64,000 nucleotides of DNA. Origin: Pelosinus sp. IPA-1. GTDB taxonomy: Bacteria > Bacillota > Negativicutes > DSM-13327. The stretch is from NCBI RefSeq assembly GCF_030269905.1, contig NZ_BSVC01000013.1, forward strand, positions 23,912 to 87,911, in the 5' to 3' direction. The notes beneath the pieces are model-generated. The model saw only the letters and a program-made list of their open reading frames with translations. It made no database searches and was not told the DNA's origin. How positions within the stretch are numbered: position 1 is the first letter of the stretch; each line of letters starts with the position of its first letter. Below are positions 52,890 to 61,930 of the stretch, one piece after another. The translations under genes and the position numbers were made by a program.

Positions 52890-54086
52890 ATGAGTAATGA
52901 GTTTAGTGTAGGTTTTAGACACTGGAAGCGATTTAGCCCAGCACGTTCGGGCCACTGCTCAAATGAAACTGGCCACCGCTTTGTTTTGGTTGCTGTTATT
53001 GGTCTGTTATCGCTTGTTTTGACTGCATGCAACGGGAAGGTACAGACTGATCCGCGTACACAGGCACCGTTGGTCAGGGTCGCAACTGTTCAAAACGCCG
53101 TATCGGCGCCTCGGTCTTTTACAGGAATCGTGGCTGCGCGGGTGCAAAGCGACTTGGGCTTTCGCGTTTCAGGCAAGGTGTTGGAACGTCTTGTTGATAT
53201 AGGCCAGACGGTCAGGCGCGGACAACCGATTATGCGAATCGATCCGACTGATCTGGGGCTGGCGATGCAGGCGCAGGAAGAGGGGGCTGCGGCCATACGG
53301 GCGCGGGTGCGGCAGACGGCCGAAGATGAAGTCCGGTATCGCGCTTTACTGGCGACTGGAGCGGTGCCAGCCTCAACCTACGATCAGATGAAAGCGGCGG
53401 CGGATGAGGCTAAGGCGCAGCTCGGTGGCGCCACGGCTCAGGCCGAGTTAGCGAGAAACGCATCCGGCTACGCTGTATTGTCCGCCGATGCTGATGGCGT
53501 CGTGGTGGAAACACTGGCGGAGCCCGGTCAAGTGGTGAGCGCCGGTCAGGTGGTGGTGCGCGTAGCGCATGCTGGACAGAGGGAAGCCGTCATTCGGCTG
53601 CCGGAAACACTGCGTCCCGCAGTGGGCTCCGTAGGGCGCGCAGTGCTCTACGGTAAGGAAGAACTGATCGTCCCGGTAAGACTCAGGCAGCTTTCGAAAG
53701 CGGCGGATCAACTGACTCGTACGTTCGAGGCGCGGTACGTTCTAGAAGACGCGCTGGCAGATGCTCCTCTTGGTGCGACTGTCACCATTCAACTTGCTCA
53801 AGATCAGGCTTTGCCACAAACCGACCTGCAGGTGCCAGTGGGCGCGTTGTTTGATGCTGGCAAAGGCCCGGGTGTCTGGGTGTTTGACGGAGATTCTGCC
53901 CGCGTTAATTGGCGCCCGGTGAAGATCCGGAGTTTGGACAATGAGGCCGTGCGTGTTACCGGTGATTTTAATACTGGTGATCGCGTCGTCGCACTCGGTG
54001 CTCATCTCCTGCACGAAGGCGACTTGGTGCGGGTGGCGGAAGAAAAGGGGACTAATCCGGTTCCCAGAAGTGGGGGTCAGCTATGA
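52890..54086 (+). CDS. RND efflux periplasmic adaptor lipoprotein
   Basis: A 398-residue membrane-fusion protein with a lipobox (LVLTAC at about residues 42-47) after an unusually long 30-residue lead. Biotinyl-lipoyl-like halves are FRVSGKVLERLVDIGQTVRR and LSADADGVVVETLAEPGQVV; a helical hairpin lies between, and a beta-barrel and C-terminal domain follow. RBS GGATAAGGA. It overlaps the pump gene by 4 bases (ATGA). GC is much higher than the surroundings, so transfer from a GC-richer donor, probably a proteobacterium, is likely. No TolC-type gene follows. Confidence 0.92.
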   Translation: MSNEFSVGFRHWKRFSPARSGHCSNETGHRFVLVAVIGLLSLVLTACNGKVQTDPRTQAPLVRVATVQNAVSAPRSFTGIVAARVQSDLGFRVSGKVLERLVDIGQTVRRGQPIMRIDPTDLGLAMQAQEEGAAAIRARVRQTAEDEVRYRALLATGAVPASTYDQMKAAADEAKAQLGGATAQAELARNASGYAVLSADADGVVVETLAEPGQVVSAGQVVVRVAHAGQREAVIRLPETLRPAVGSVGRAVLYGKEELIVPVRLRQLSKAADQLTRTFEARYVLEDALADAPLGATVTIQLAQDQALPQTDLQVPVGALFDAGKGPGVWVFDGDSARVNWRPVKIRSLDNEAVRVTGDFNTGDRVVALGAHLLHEGDLVRVAEEKGTNPVPRSGGQL

Positions 54087-57000
54087 GTGGCTTGAATTTG
54101 TCGGCGCTTGCCGTCCGTGAACGCGCTGTGACGCTGTTTCTGATCATCCTCATTTCTCTGGCCGGCATTATTGCTTTTTTCGAGCTGGGGCGTGCAGAAG
54201 ATCCTGCCTTTACGATCAAGTCGATGACCGTTATCACGGCTTGGCCGGGAGCCACTGCCCAAGAAATGCAGGATCAGGTTGCGGAAAAAATAGAAAAACG
54301 TATGCAGGAACTGCGCTGGTACAATCGGACCGATACCTATACCCGGCCCGGACTGGCGTTCACTACGGTGCAGCTGCTTGACAGCACGCCGCCTTCCGAG
54401 GTAAAGGAAGAGTTTTACCAGGCGCGCAAAAAGATAAGCGATGAGGTAAGCAATCTTCCTGCCGGCATCATCGGTCCCATGGTGAATGACGAGTACTCGG
54501 ACGTGACATTCGCGCTGTTTGCCCTGAAGGCTAAAGGGGAACCCCAGCGTCTGCTTGTGCGGGAAGCCGAAACATTGCGTCAGCGTCTGCTGCACGTATC
54601 GGGAGTAAAGAAAGTAAATATCGTTGGCGAGCAGAACGAACGCATCTTTGTGTCATTTTCCCATGAGCGGCTGGCGACGCTGGGGATTTCTCCGCAAGAT
54701 ATCTTTACCGCCCTCAACAATCAGAACGCCATCACGCCCGCTGGCTCCATTGAGACGACCGGGTCGCAGGTTTTTATCCGCCTTGACGGGGCCTTCGATG
54801 AATTGCAGAAGATCCGTGACACGCCGGTAGCGGCTCAGGGCCGGACTATAAAACTGTCAGATATCGCCTCGGTCGAACGCGGCTATGAGGACCCGGCGAC
54901 CTTCCTTATCCGCAGCAACGGCGAGCCAGCACTATTGATGGGCATCGTGATGCGTGAGGGCTGGAATGGTCTTGATCTGGGCAAGTCACTGGATGAGGAG
55001 GTTGCATCAATCAATACCGGGCTGTCGCTGGGGATGAGTCTGACCAAGGTGACGGATCAGGCCGTCAACATTCGTTCGGCAGTTGACGAATTCATGATCA
55101 AGTTCTTTGTCGCTCTCGGTGTTGTAATGCTGGTGAGTTTTTTGAGCATGGGCTGGCGTGTGGGCATTGTGGTCGCAGCGGCAGTGCCGCTGACGCTGGC
55201 CGTCGTATTCATTGTCATGGCTGCTACCGGCAAAAATTTCGACCGCATCACGCTCGGATCGCTAATTTTGGCGCTGGGGCTTTTGGTGGATGATGCTATC
55301 ATTGCCATTGAGATGATGGTGGTGAAAATGGAGCAAGGCTATGACCGCATTACTGCATCTGCCTATGCCTGGAGCCATACCGCTGCTCCCATGCTGTCCG
55401 GTACCTTAGTGACCGCAATTGGTTTTATGCCAAATGGCTTTGCCCGGTCTACAGCCGGTGAATACACTAGCAACATGTTTTGGATTGTGGGCACTGCGCT
55501 GATCGCGTCCTGGGTTGTTGCCGTTGCGTTCACCCCTTACATAGGCGTTAAGCTGTTACCGGAGATTAAGAAGGTTGAAGGGGGCCATGCCGCCATTTAC
55601 GATACTCCGAGATACAATCGCTTCCGCCGCCTGCTGGAGACTGTCATCCGGCGCAAGTGGCTCGTTGCCGGGGCCGTGGTTGTTGCCTTTGTGTTCGCTA
55701 TGTTTGGCATGGGTGCAGTGAAGAAGCAATTCTTCCCGACTTCCGACCGTCCCGAAGTTCTGGTTGAGGTGCAGATGCCCTATGGCAGCTCCATTGAACA
55801 GACCAGCACCGCTGCGGCCAAAATTGAAACCTGGCTGGCCGAGCAGGCTGAGGCGAAGATCGTGACTGCTTACGTGGGCCAGGGAGCGCCGCGCTTCTAC
55901 CTGGCCATGGCGCCCGAGATGCCCGACCCCTCCTTTGCCAAAATCGTGGTGCGTACGGATAATCAGGATGAGCGCGAGGCACTGAAATTTAGGCTGCGCC
56001 AGGCCGTTGCTGACGGGTTGACACCGGAGGCGCGCGTTCGCGTTACCCAACTCGTTTTTGGTCCGTACTCGCCCTTCCCGGTAGCCTTCCGCGTTATGGG
56101 GCCGGACGCGGATACGCTGCGCGCCATTGCGGCCGAGATGCGACAGGTGATGGATGCCAGCCCCTTGGTGCGTACAGTCAACACCGACTGGGGATCGCGC
56201 ACGCCTATCATGCATTTTACGCTTCAGCAGGACAGGCTGCAGGCTGTCGGCCTGACATCGAGCGGGGTTGCCCAGCAGCTCCAGTTCCTAATCAGCGGCG
56301 TACCGGTTACTTCAGTGCGTGAGGACATTCGCATGGTGCCGGTCGTTGCCCGCGCGGCGGGCAATATACGGTTTGATCCGGAAAAAATCGCTGGCTTCAC
56401 GCTGGCCGGGGCCAGCGGACAGCGCATTTCGCTGCAGCAGGTGGGTAGTAGCGACGTGCGTATGGAAGATCCGATCTTACGCCGGCGTGACCGCACACCG
56501 ACGATTACCGTGAGTGGTGATGTTGCTGAGGGGCTGCAGCCACCAGATGTATCTACCGCTGTAATGAAGGATTTGCAACCGATCATCGAGAATCTGCCGC
56601 CCGGCTACCGGATTGAGCAGGCGGGCTCCATCGAAGAATCGGGCAAAGCCACCAAGGCGATGCTCCCGCTGTTCCCGATTATGATGATGTTGACGCTGCT
56701 GACTATTATCTTGCAGGTGCGCTCTATATCGGCCATGATCATGGTATTTGCGACTAGTCCGCTGGGACTGATCGGCGTGGTGCCGACCCTGCTGCTCTTT
56801 CAGCAGCCGTTTGGCATCAATGCCCTGGTGGGACTGATTGCGTTGTCGGGAATCCTAATGCGCAACACGCTGATCCTGATCGGGCAGATTCACACGAACG
56901 AAAAGGAAGGACTGGAGCTTTTCGAAGCCGTGGTCGAGGCGACGGTGCAGCGTTCCCGTCCGGTAATCCTAACGGCCCTGGCCGCGATTCTGGCTTTCAT

Positions 57001-57169
57001 TCCGCTCACCCATTCGGTATTCTGGGGAACATTGGCCTATACTCTGATTGGCGGAACCTTTGCTGGCACGGTGCTGACACTGATCTTCCTGCCTGCGATG
57101 TACGCCATCTGGTTTAGGATCAAGCCGGACGTTGCAATGCTGAAAAAAAAATCTGCGGGATTGAAATAA
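54083..57169 (+). CDS. RND-family efflux pump (AcrB/MexF-like)
   Basis: A 1028-residue inner-membrane RND transporter with the usual two halves of twelve helices. The proton-relay Asp pair is present in ALGLLVDDAIIAIEMM (TM4), and the second half has GLIALSGILMRNTLIL. Two large periplasmic loops have pore/docking features. It uses proton motive force to expel drugs or other hydrophobic compounds across an outer membrane, together with the adaptor upstream and a TolC-like channel encoded elsewhere. GC was counted by hand as 35 of 60 in 56041-56100 against 23 of 60 in 58561-58620. Confidence 0.95.
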   Translation: MSGLNLSALAVRERAVTLFLIILISLAGIIAFFELGRAEDPAFTIKSMTVITAWPGATAQEMQDQVAEKIEKRMQELRWYNRTDTYTRPGLAFTTVQLLDSTPPSEVKEEFYQARKKISDEVSNLPAGIIGPMVNDEYSDVTFALFALKAKGEPQRLLVREAETLRQRLLHVSGVKKVNIVGEQNERIFVSFSHERLATLGISPQDIFTALNNQNAITPAGSIETTGSQVFIRLDGAFDELQKIRDTPVAAQGRTIKLSDIASVERGYEDPATFLIRSNGEPALLMGIVMREGWNGLDLGKSLDEEVASINTGLSLGMSLTKVTDQAVNIRSAVDEFMIKFFVALGVVMLVSFLSMGWRVGIVVAAAVPLTLAVVFIVMAATGKNFDRITLGSLILALGLLVDDAIIAIEMMVVKMEQGYDRITASAYAWSHTAAPMLSGTLVTAIGFMPNGFARSTAGEYTSNMFWIVGTALIASWVVAVAFTPYIGVKLLPEIKKVEGGHAAIYDTPRYNRFRRLLETVIRRKWLVAGAVVVAFVFAMFGMGAVKKQFFPTSDRPEVLVEVQMPYGSSIEQTSTAAAKIETWLAEQAEAKIVTAYVGQGAPRFYLAMAPEMPDPSFAKIVVRTDNQDEREALKFRLRQAVADGLTPEARVRVTQLVFGPYSPFPVAFRVMGPDADTLRAIAAEMRQVMDASPLVRTVNTDWGSRTPIMHFTLQQDRLQAVGLTSSGVAQQLQFLISGVPVTSVREDIRMVPVVARAAGNIRFDPEKIAGFTLAGASGQRISLQQVGSSDVRMEDPILRRRDRTPTITVSGDVAEGLQPPDVSTAVMKDLQPIIENLPPGYRIEQAGSIEESGKATKAMLPLFPIMMMLTLLTIILQVRSISAMIMVFATSPLGLIGVVPTLLLFQQPFGINALVGLIALSGILMRNTLILIGQIHTNEKEGLELFEAVVEATVQRSRPVILTALAAILAFIPLTHSVFWGTLAYTLIGGTFAGTVLTLIFLPAMYAIWFRIKPDVAMLKKKSAGLK

Positions 57170-57492
57170 TGCATATGCAAAAAGGGGCAGGTTGAAGAAA
57201 TTCAATCTGCCATCTCTGCGGTCAAGTTTATAAATAAGATTATGGGGATTTCAGCTACGCTAACAATCACGTGACAGAAATCCGCAACTTTAGCACTTCT
57301 GGTAGGGTGCTCCAATCGTGGCGGCAAATAGCAGTTTTTGGATCATCCTATTTCAGATAATTGGAAAAGAAGGATGTGAGCTTGTCAAAGGGGATAAGCT
57401 ATAAAACCTGCATTTTTGCAATGCAGGTTTGTAACTTTTTTGATAAACGTTCTTTTAAGCCAAGCCTGATACCGACCTATTTTCTTGACACA
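57170..57492. other. Gap after the RND genes with hairpins, no gene seen
   Basis: GGCAGGTTGAA / TTCAATCTGCC near 57185-57210 is a weak stem without T tract. AAACCTGCAT (57404-57413) and ATGCAGGTTT (57421-57430), followed by GTAACTTTTTT, form a probable terminator. A 78-codon + strand frame at 57361 lacks recognisable features and runs into the SDR gene on the other strand. Confidence 0.5.
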
Positions 57493-58233
57493 TCAAATAA
57501 ATCCGCCATTAACACGCAGTGTTTGACCAGTTACCCATTGCGCGTTATCACTCACCAAAAACTCAATAACATTTGCAATGTCATTTGGCTCACCTAAACG
57601 ACCAAAGGCATTTATTTGCTTTATAGCTTCAATTTGTTGCTCCGTCTTACCAATGTTGAAAAGTTCAGTATTAACTGGACCTGGCGCTATGGCATTAATG
57701 GTAATTTTTTTGGGGCCGAATTCTTTTGCTAATTGCCGTGTGATTTGTTCAACAGCGCCCTTTGTAGCTGCGTAAACGCTGTATGTTGGAAACATACCGC
57801 CAACTACCGAAGTTGAAAAGTTCACAATTCTTCCGTTATTTTCCATAAACTTCATTGCATGTTGGCAAGCAAAGTAGGTTCCTTTTACGTTTATATTAAA
57901 AAGTCTATCAAATTCTTCTTCTGTTACATCTGCAAGCATTTTATAAAGTATTACACCGGCATTATTAATTAGTATATCTACTTTGCCAAATTTATTAATG
58001 GTTTTTAAAAATAACTCTTCAACATCTTTTATATTGCTAACGTCTGCTTGAATTGCGATGGCCTTTTCTTCAGACCTATTAATTTCTTCAACTACCTTTG
58101 CTGCTTTCTCCGGACTGCTAGAATAATTTACGACGACCTTCGCGCCTAGGGCTGCTAATTGCTTAGCTATGGCACTGCCTATTCCTCTAGATGCACCTGT
58201 TACGATTGCTACTTTTCCTTCTAAATTTTTCAT
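57493..58233 (-). CDS. SDR-family oxidoreductase (FabG-like)
   Basis: Start ATG at 58233 has AAGAAAGG about 9 bases upstream; an ATG at 58242 lies almost on that RBS. The 246-residue short-chain dehydrogenase has the cofactor motif TGASRGIG, NNAG, the catalytic Ser in STSVVGG and YxxxK in YAATKGA, and GRLGEPNDIANVIEFLVSD at the end. It probably reduces a carbonyl with NADPH. It is divergent from an AraC regulator, a common pairing in which the regulator controls the SDR. Confidence 0.9.
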   Translation of the reverse strand: MKNLEGKVAIVTGASRGIGSAIAKQLAALGAKVVVNYSSSPEKAAKVVEEINRSEEKAIAIQADVSNIKDVEELFLKTINKFGKVDILINNAGVILYKMLADVTEEEFDRLFNINVKGTYFACQHAMKFMENNGRIVNFSTSVVGGMFPTYSVYAATKGAVEQITRQLAKEFGPKKITINAIAPGPVNTELFNIGKTEQQIEAIKQINAFGRLGEPNDIANVIEFLVSDNAQWVTGQTLRVNGGFI

Positions 58234-58378
58234 TTCTATCATCCTTTCTTAGATGTTATGATTTGTGGTATGCATTATCTTTGATTTGATTATAAGATAA
58301 ATGTAATTCCAATAGGTAGCCTGTTAATATTAAATTATTGCCTAATTCTGCAAAGCAACATATACTTTATTTAAGGGG

Positions 58379-59311
58379 ATGGTTAGAATTTATAATGAAA
58401 GAGACCATAGCTTAGTTAGTCAGAGAAGACGGTTAGCTTTGCTAGTTGAGCGATATACTGACAGAGATGGGTTTCAAGCAACGTCCATACCAGCATTAGA
58501 TTTTATACGTGCTTCTAATATATCAGAACCCTTACATGCAATTTATACACCGTCTTTATGTGTAATCTTGCAAGGGGCAAAATCCGTAACTCTCGGGAAA
58601 GAAAGTTATAGATATGATACTAATTCTTATTTAGTAGCTTCCGTTCATTTGCCTATTATAGGGCAAATCATTGAAGCTACTCCCGAATTTCCATATTTGG
58701 GTATAAGACTTAGTTTTAGTTCCGAGCAAATTCTTGATATTATCAAAAGCTCCAAGCAAGTTTGTGACTCAAAATCCGACTTAGAAAGAGGCCTAATTGT
58801 AACCAAAGCTAATTCGACACTTTTTGATGCCTTATTGAGACTTGTCAGTCTCTTAGATAATCCCAGTGATATTCCAACTCTAGCGCCGCTGTTCACTAGA
58901 GAAATTCTTTACAGGATTTTGCAAGATGAACCTGGATACATAATGAAACAATTTGCTGTGATAGGCAGCCATGCACAGGCTATCTCAAAAATCATTAACC
59001 TGATTAACAACGATTTTGCAAAACCCTTGCGTATTGACGAATTAGCCAAGGTGATTAATATGAGTCCCTCGTCACTGCACCATTACTTTAAAAAGGCTAC
59101 TGCCATGAGTCCCTTACAATATCAAAAACAAGTTAGATTACAAGAAGCAAGGCGGCTTTTGCTCTCGCAAACATTGGAAGCGGCAGATGCAGCTTATAAA
59201 GTAGGTTATGAAAGCCCAACCCAATTTAGTCGTGAATACGCAAGAATGTTTGGATTGCCACCTATGAGTGATATAAAGCGTCTTAAAGCTTCTATATATG
59301 CTAATTTTTAA
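58379..59311 (+). CDS. AraC-family transcriptional regulator
   Basis: A 310-residue protein with an AraC N-terminal domain (IYTPSLCVILQGAKSVTLGK, then SYLVASVHLPIIGQIIEA) and a C-terminal double helix-turn-helix (LRIDELAKVINMSPSSLHHY, then ADAAYKVGYESPTQFSREYA). The ATG is directly next to AAGGGG, so the exact start is uncertain. It is likely to control the divergent SDR gene across the 145-bp shared gap. Confidence 0.92.
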   Translation: MVRIYNERDHSLVSQRRRLALLVERYTDRDGFQATSIPALDFIRASNISEPLHAIYTPSLCVILQGAKSVTLGKESYRYDTNSYLVASVHLPIIGQIIEATPEFPYLGIRLSFSSEQILDIIKSSKQVCDSKSDLERGLIVTKANSTLFDALLRLVSLLDNPSDIPTLAPLFTREILYRILQDEPGYIMKQFAVIGSHAQAISKIINLINNDFAKPLRIDELAKVINMSPSSLHHYFKKATAMSPLQYQKQVRLQEARRLLLSQTLEAADAAYKVGYESPTQFSREYARMFGLPPMSDIKRLKASIYANF

Positions 59312-59434
59312 AACGAAAACTCTTATTATTTGGTTATTGACAATTGTCAAAGAGTGATTTACACTAAATGTCGAAACAGAATACTAAAACCTGGTTTAGG
59401 ATGTGGATTTTTCTAGAAAATCTTTTCTATTTTC

Positions 59435-59474
59435 GCCACGCAAATGCCTAGTTGGCTATTTGCGTGGCTTTTTC
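59435..59474 (+). terminator. Terminator between araC-like and DMT genes
   Basis: GCCACGCAAAT and ATTTGCGTGGC form a perfect stem followed by TTTTTCT. It also lies only 22 bases before the DMT gene start, so it could act as an attenuator for that gene. Confidence 0.8.
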
Positions 59475-59496
59475 TATTCAAAAAAGGAGGATCATT

Positions 59497-60450
59497 ATGA
59501 AATTATGGCATTATGCTCTCCTAGTTTTCTTTGGAGGCTGCTGTTATGGGATATTGTCGACGTTTGTTAAGTTGGCTTATGCTGCAGGTTTTACAGTGAC
59601 TGAAGTAACTGGAGGTCAGTATTTTTTCGGAACTGTGCTTACGTGGATCGTTGTTATATTTACGAAAAAGAATAAATTAACTGTTAAACAAACTTCAAAA
59701 TTGGTTCTATCAGGAATTCCATTTGGATTAACAGGTATATTTTATTATCAATCTCTACAAACTCTAAATGCTTCGCTGGCTATTATTTTTTTATTCCAAT
59801 TTGTTTGGATTGGCACATTTTTTGAGTGGTTATTCCAGAAGATAAGGCCAACACAAAGAAAACTCATTTCCATCATGATACTTTTGATTGGTTCCATTTT
59901 AGTTGCAAATATTCTGTTTCAGGAACGAGTGGCTCTATCATGGCAAGGAACTGTTTGGGGATTGTGTGCTGCATTAACCTTTTCCACGTTCATCTTTTTG
60001 AGTAGCTCTGTTGAAAAAGAAACTCCTCCTAGTTTAAAAAGCGCACTTCTTTCTACGGGGGCTGTCATAACCGTCTTTATAATATTCCCACCAACATTTT
60101 TGTTTGATTTTAATGTATTAGCGAGATTGATTCCTTACGGATTGGTCCTTGGTGTATTTGGAATTTTTCTTCCGCCTCTCCTGTTCTCCATTGGGATGCC
60201 ACATGTTGGTTCGGGACTCGGTACCATTATGACAGCATCTGAACTGCCTATGGCCGTTTCAATGTCCTCTTTCGTGTTAGCAGAACATGTGAGCTGGCTT
60301 CAGTGGATTGGAGTACTCATTATTTTAGTAGGGATTGTTAATAGCAATATCGGTCGTGTGAGTTCGAAACGGCAATCCTTGAATGTGGATAAAAGAGGTA
60401 CAGGTCTAGACAAGGGGACGATTTTGGGGGCCACTCTAAACCGTCCCTGA
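59497..60450 (+). CDS. DMT-family (EamA) transporter
   Basis: ATG 59497 follows AAAAGGAGG; an earlier in-frame ATG at 59452 lies inside the terminator stem. The 317-residue protein has ten hydrophobic helices in two EamA repeats, e.g. GILSTFVKLAYAAGFTVTEV and SGLGTIMTASELPMAVSMSS. The last 20 or so residues (KRGTGLDKGTILGATLNRP) are read from a repeat also found at 51610, so the natural end was probably shorter. The substrate is unknown. Confidence 0.88.
   Translation: MKLWHYALLVFFGGCCYGILSTFVKLAYAAGFTVTEVTGGQYFFGTVLTWIVVIFTKKNKLTVKQTSKLVLSGIPFGLTGIFYYQSLQTLNASLAIIFLFQFVWIGTFFEWLFQKIRPTQRKLISIMILLIGSILVANILFQERVALSWQGTVWGLCAALTFSTFIFLSSSVEKETPPSLKSALLSTGAVITVFIIFPPTFLFDFNVLARLIPYGLVLGVFGIFLPPLLFSIGMPHVGSGLGTIMTASELPMAVSMSSFVLAEHVSWLQWIGVLIILVGIVNSNIGRVSSKRQSLNVDKRGTGLDKGTILGATLNRP
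60392..60450 (+). repeat. AAAGAGGTA...AAGGGGACG repeat, copy 2, inside a coding frame
   Basis: Positions 60392-60420 match 51610-51638 at 25 of 29 bases. The rest (GGGGACG ... CCGTCCC) can form a hairpin. The DMT frame runs through it and stops in the right arm. Confidence 0.65.
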
Positions 60451-60496
60451 GATTTGTATCTAAATCACTATACCGACAATTGCTCGAAAAAAACGC

Positions 60497-60533
60497 ATAA
60501 AAAAACTGGATTTCGTGCATGGCGAAATCCAGT
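60497..60533 (-). terminator. Terminator of the RsmH paralogue
   Basis: ACTGGATTTCG and CGAAATCCAGT pair perfectly. On the minus strand the stem is followed by seven T, so it ends transcription of the gene at 60584. Confidence 0.85.
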
Positions 60534-60583
60534 TAAAGAATTTTATCTTTTCAGGCAAATGTAGTGCGGTGGTCAATTACACT

Positions 60584-61648
60584 TTATGATTTGATTGCCC
60601 AACGTAATTTAGCAGAACGGGCACGGCTATTGATATGGCATTCTTCTGCTGACGCCCGAATCGGATCGGGTGCTATTTCACGATAAACGCCTTCACGAAA
60701 AAACTGTCTAAAAGATTTTTTAACGCGACGATCTTCCCCTGAGTGAAATGAAAGTATGGCAACGCGTCCCCCGGTCGCCAAAGCATTAGGAAGTTTTTCT
60801 AGGAATTCGTCTAGCACATCAAACTCCTTATTGACATCAATTCGCAATGCTTGGAAGGTTCGTTGACAGGATTTTTTAATATCATCTTTGGTGACTTTTT
60901 GAACAAATTTCAGAGCATCTGTGATGATATTTCGAAGCTCGGTTGTTGTCGATATAACAGTCCCTTTTTTAATATTGGAAGTAATAGCACGAGCGATTAC
61001 CTCGGCATGAGGCTCATCAGCATTTTCTATCAACATATCTTCTAATTCATCTTGTTTTATTTTCTTTAAAAGACTTGCTGCAGAGTAACCTGCTTTCGGA
61101 TTAAGCCTTAAGTCCAATGGCCCTTCATACTTAAATGAAAACCCTCTTTCAGGATTGTCTATTTGCATAGAGGAAATACCCAAGTCTGCCAATACAAAAT
61201 TAAATAGCCCTGATTCGGGAATAATTTGATCTATTTTGGAAAAGTTCATTTGCTTGATTTCTAAAATTTCGGGACCATAACCCAAACGCTCTAATCGCTC
61301 TTTGGTGCGCGGTAATTCAAGCGGATCTACATCCGTTGCATACAAGCGCCCTTTTGAATTCAAACATTTAAGCATCTCTAAAGTATGACCGCCGTAACCT
61401 AGTGTTGCATCGAATCCGATTTGTCCCGGTGTAATTTGTAAGAATTCCAATATCTCTTTAACACAGATTGAAATATGCATACCAGCAGGAGTATTGCCCT
61501 TCTGGATAATCTTTGCTACATCATCAGCATATTGCTCTGGTTGCAGTTCCTTGTATTTTTCTTTGAAATTCTTAGGGTGAGTGCCTTTATAGCGAACACG
61601 TCGCTGATGTTTGGGCTCTTGCTCATCCAATGTGTGATCTGGGGCCAT
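60584..61648 (-). CDS. RsmH-like 16S rRNA C1402 N4-methyltransferase (paralogue outside dcw)
   Basis: A 354-residue SAM methyltransferase. After a basic 55-residue N-terminal extension not found in standard RsmH, it shows FDATLGYGGHTLEML (SAM site), VLADLGISSMQIDNPERGFS, LDLRLNP, and the C-terminal AILSFHSGEDRRVKKSF with RSAKLRW. The neighbours are not the cell division genes that normally surround rsmH, so this is likely a second, divergent copy. It could also act on another RNA. RBS GAGGGA. Confidence 0.88.
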   Translation of the reverse strand: MAPDHTLDEQEPKHQRRVRYKGTHPKNFKEKYKELQPEQYADDVAKIIQKGNTPAGMHISICVKEILEFLQITPGQIGFDATLGYGGHTLEMLKCLNSKGRLYATDVDPLELPRTKERLERLGYGPEILEIKQMNFSKIDQIIPESGLFNFVLADLGISSMQIDNPERGFSFKYEGPLDLRLNPKAGYSAASLLKKIKQDELEDMLIENADEPHAEVIARAITSNIKKGTVISTTTELRNIITDALKFVQKVTKDDIKKSCQRTFQALRIDVNKEFDVLDEFLEKLPNALATGGRVAILSFHSGEDRRVKKSFRQFFREGVYREIAPDPIRASAEECHINSRARSAKLRWAIKS

Positions 61649-61899
61649 TCTATTCCCTCATTTTTATCATAGATTTTTGTACTTTTGTTACAAATTATAT
61701 GATAGCAGGTACAATTTATTAAAGCAACATCAACAGTTTAGCTTCTAAGCAAAATAAAATAGAGGCTAAGAAGAAGAAAACGTTAATAATAAATTCTATG
61801 AGTATAAAAATTTTAAACTATTAAAATTACTTTTTTACTGAAAGCAACTTTTGGTTGTCAACTTTGTTATATTTAAGTGGTAGAAACATGCTAATATGG

Positions 61900-61911
61900 T
61901 CAGTATACTGA
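61900..61911. promoter_or_regulatory. Palindrome before the XRE regulator gene
   Basis: TCAGTATACTGA is a perfect 12-bp palindrome directly before the RBS of the gene at 61931; TATACT in it could be a -10. It is a plausible autoregulatory site. The remaining gap from 61649 holds no gene. Confidence 0.4.
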
Positions 61912-61930
61912 TATTAGGAGGGATTAAACT

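Noticed and set aside
57361..57597. 78-codon + strand frame
   Set aside because: It contains a terminator hairpin and runs into the SDR gene on the opposite strand.
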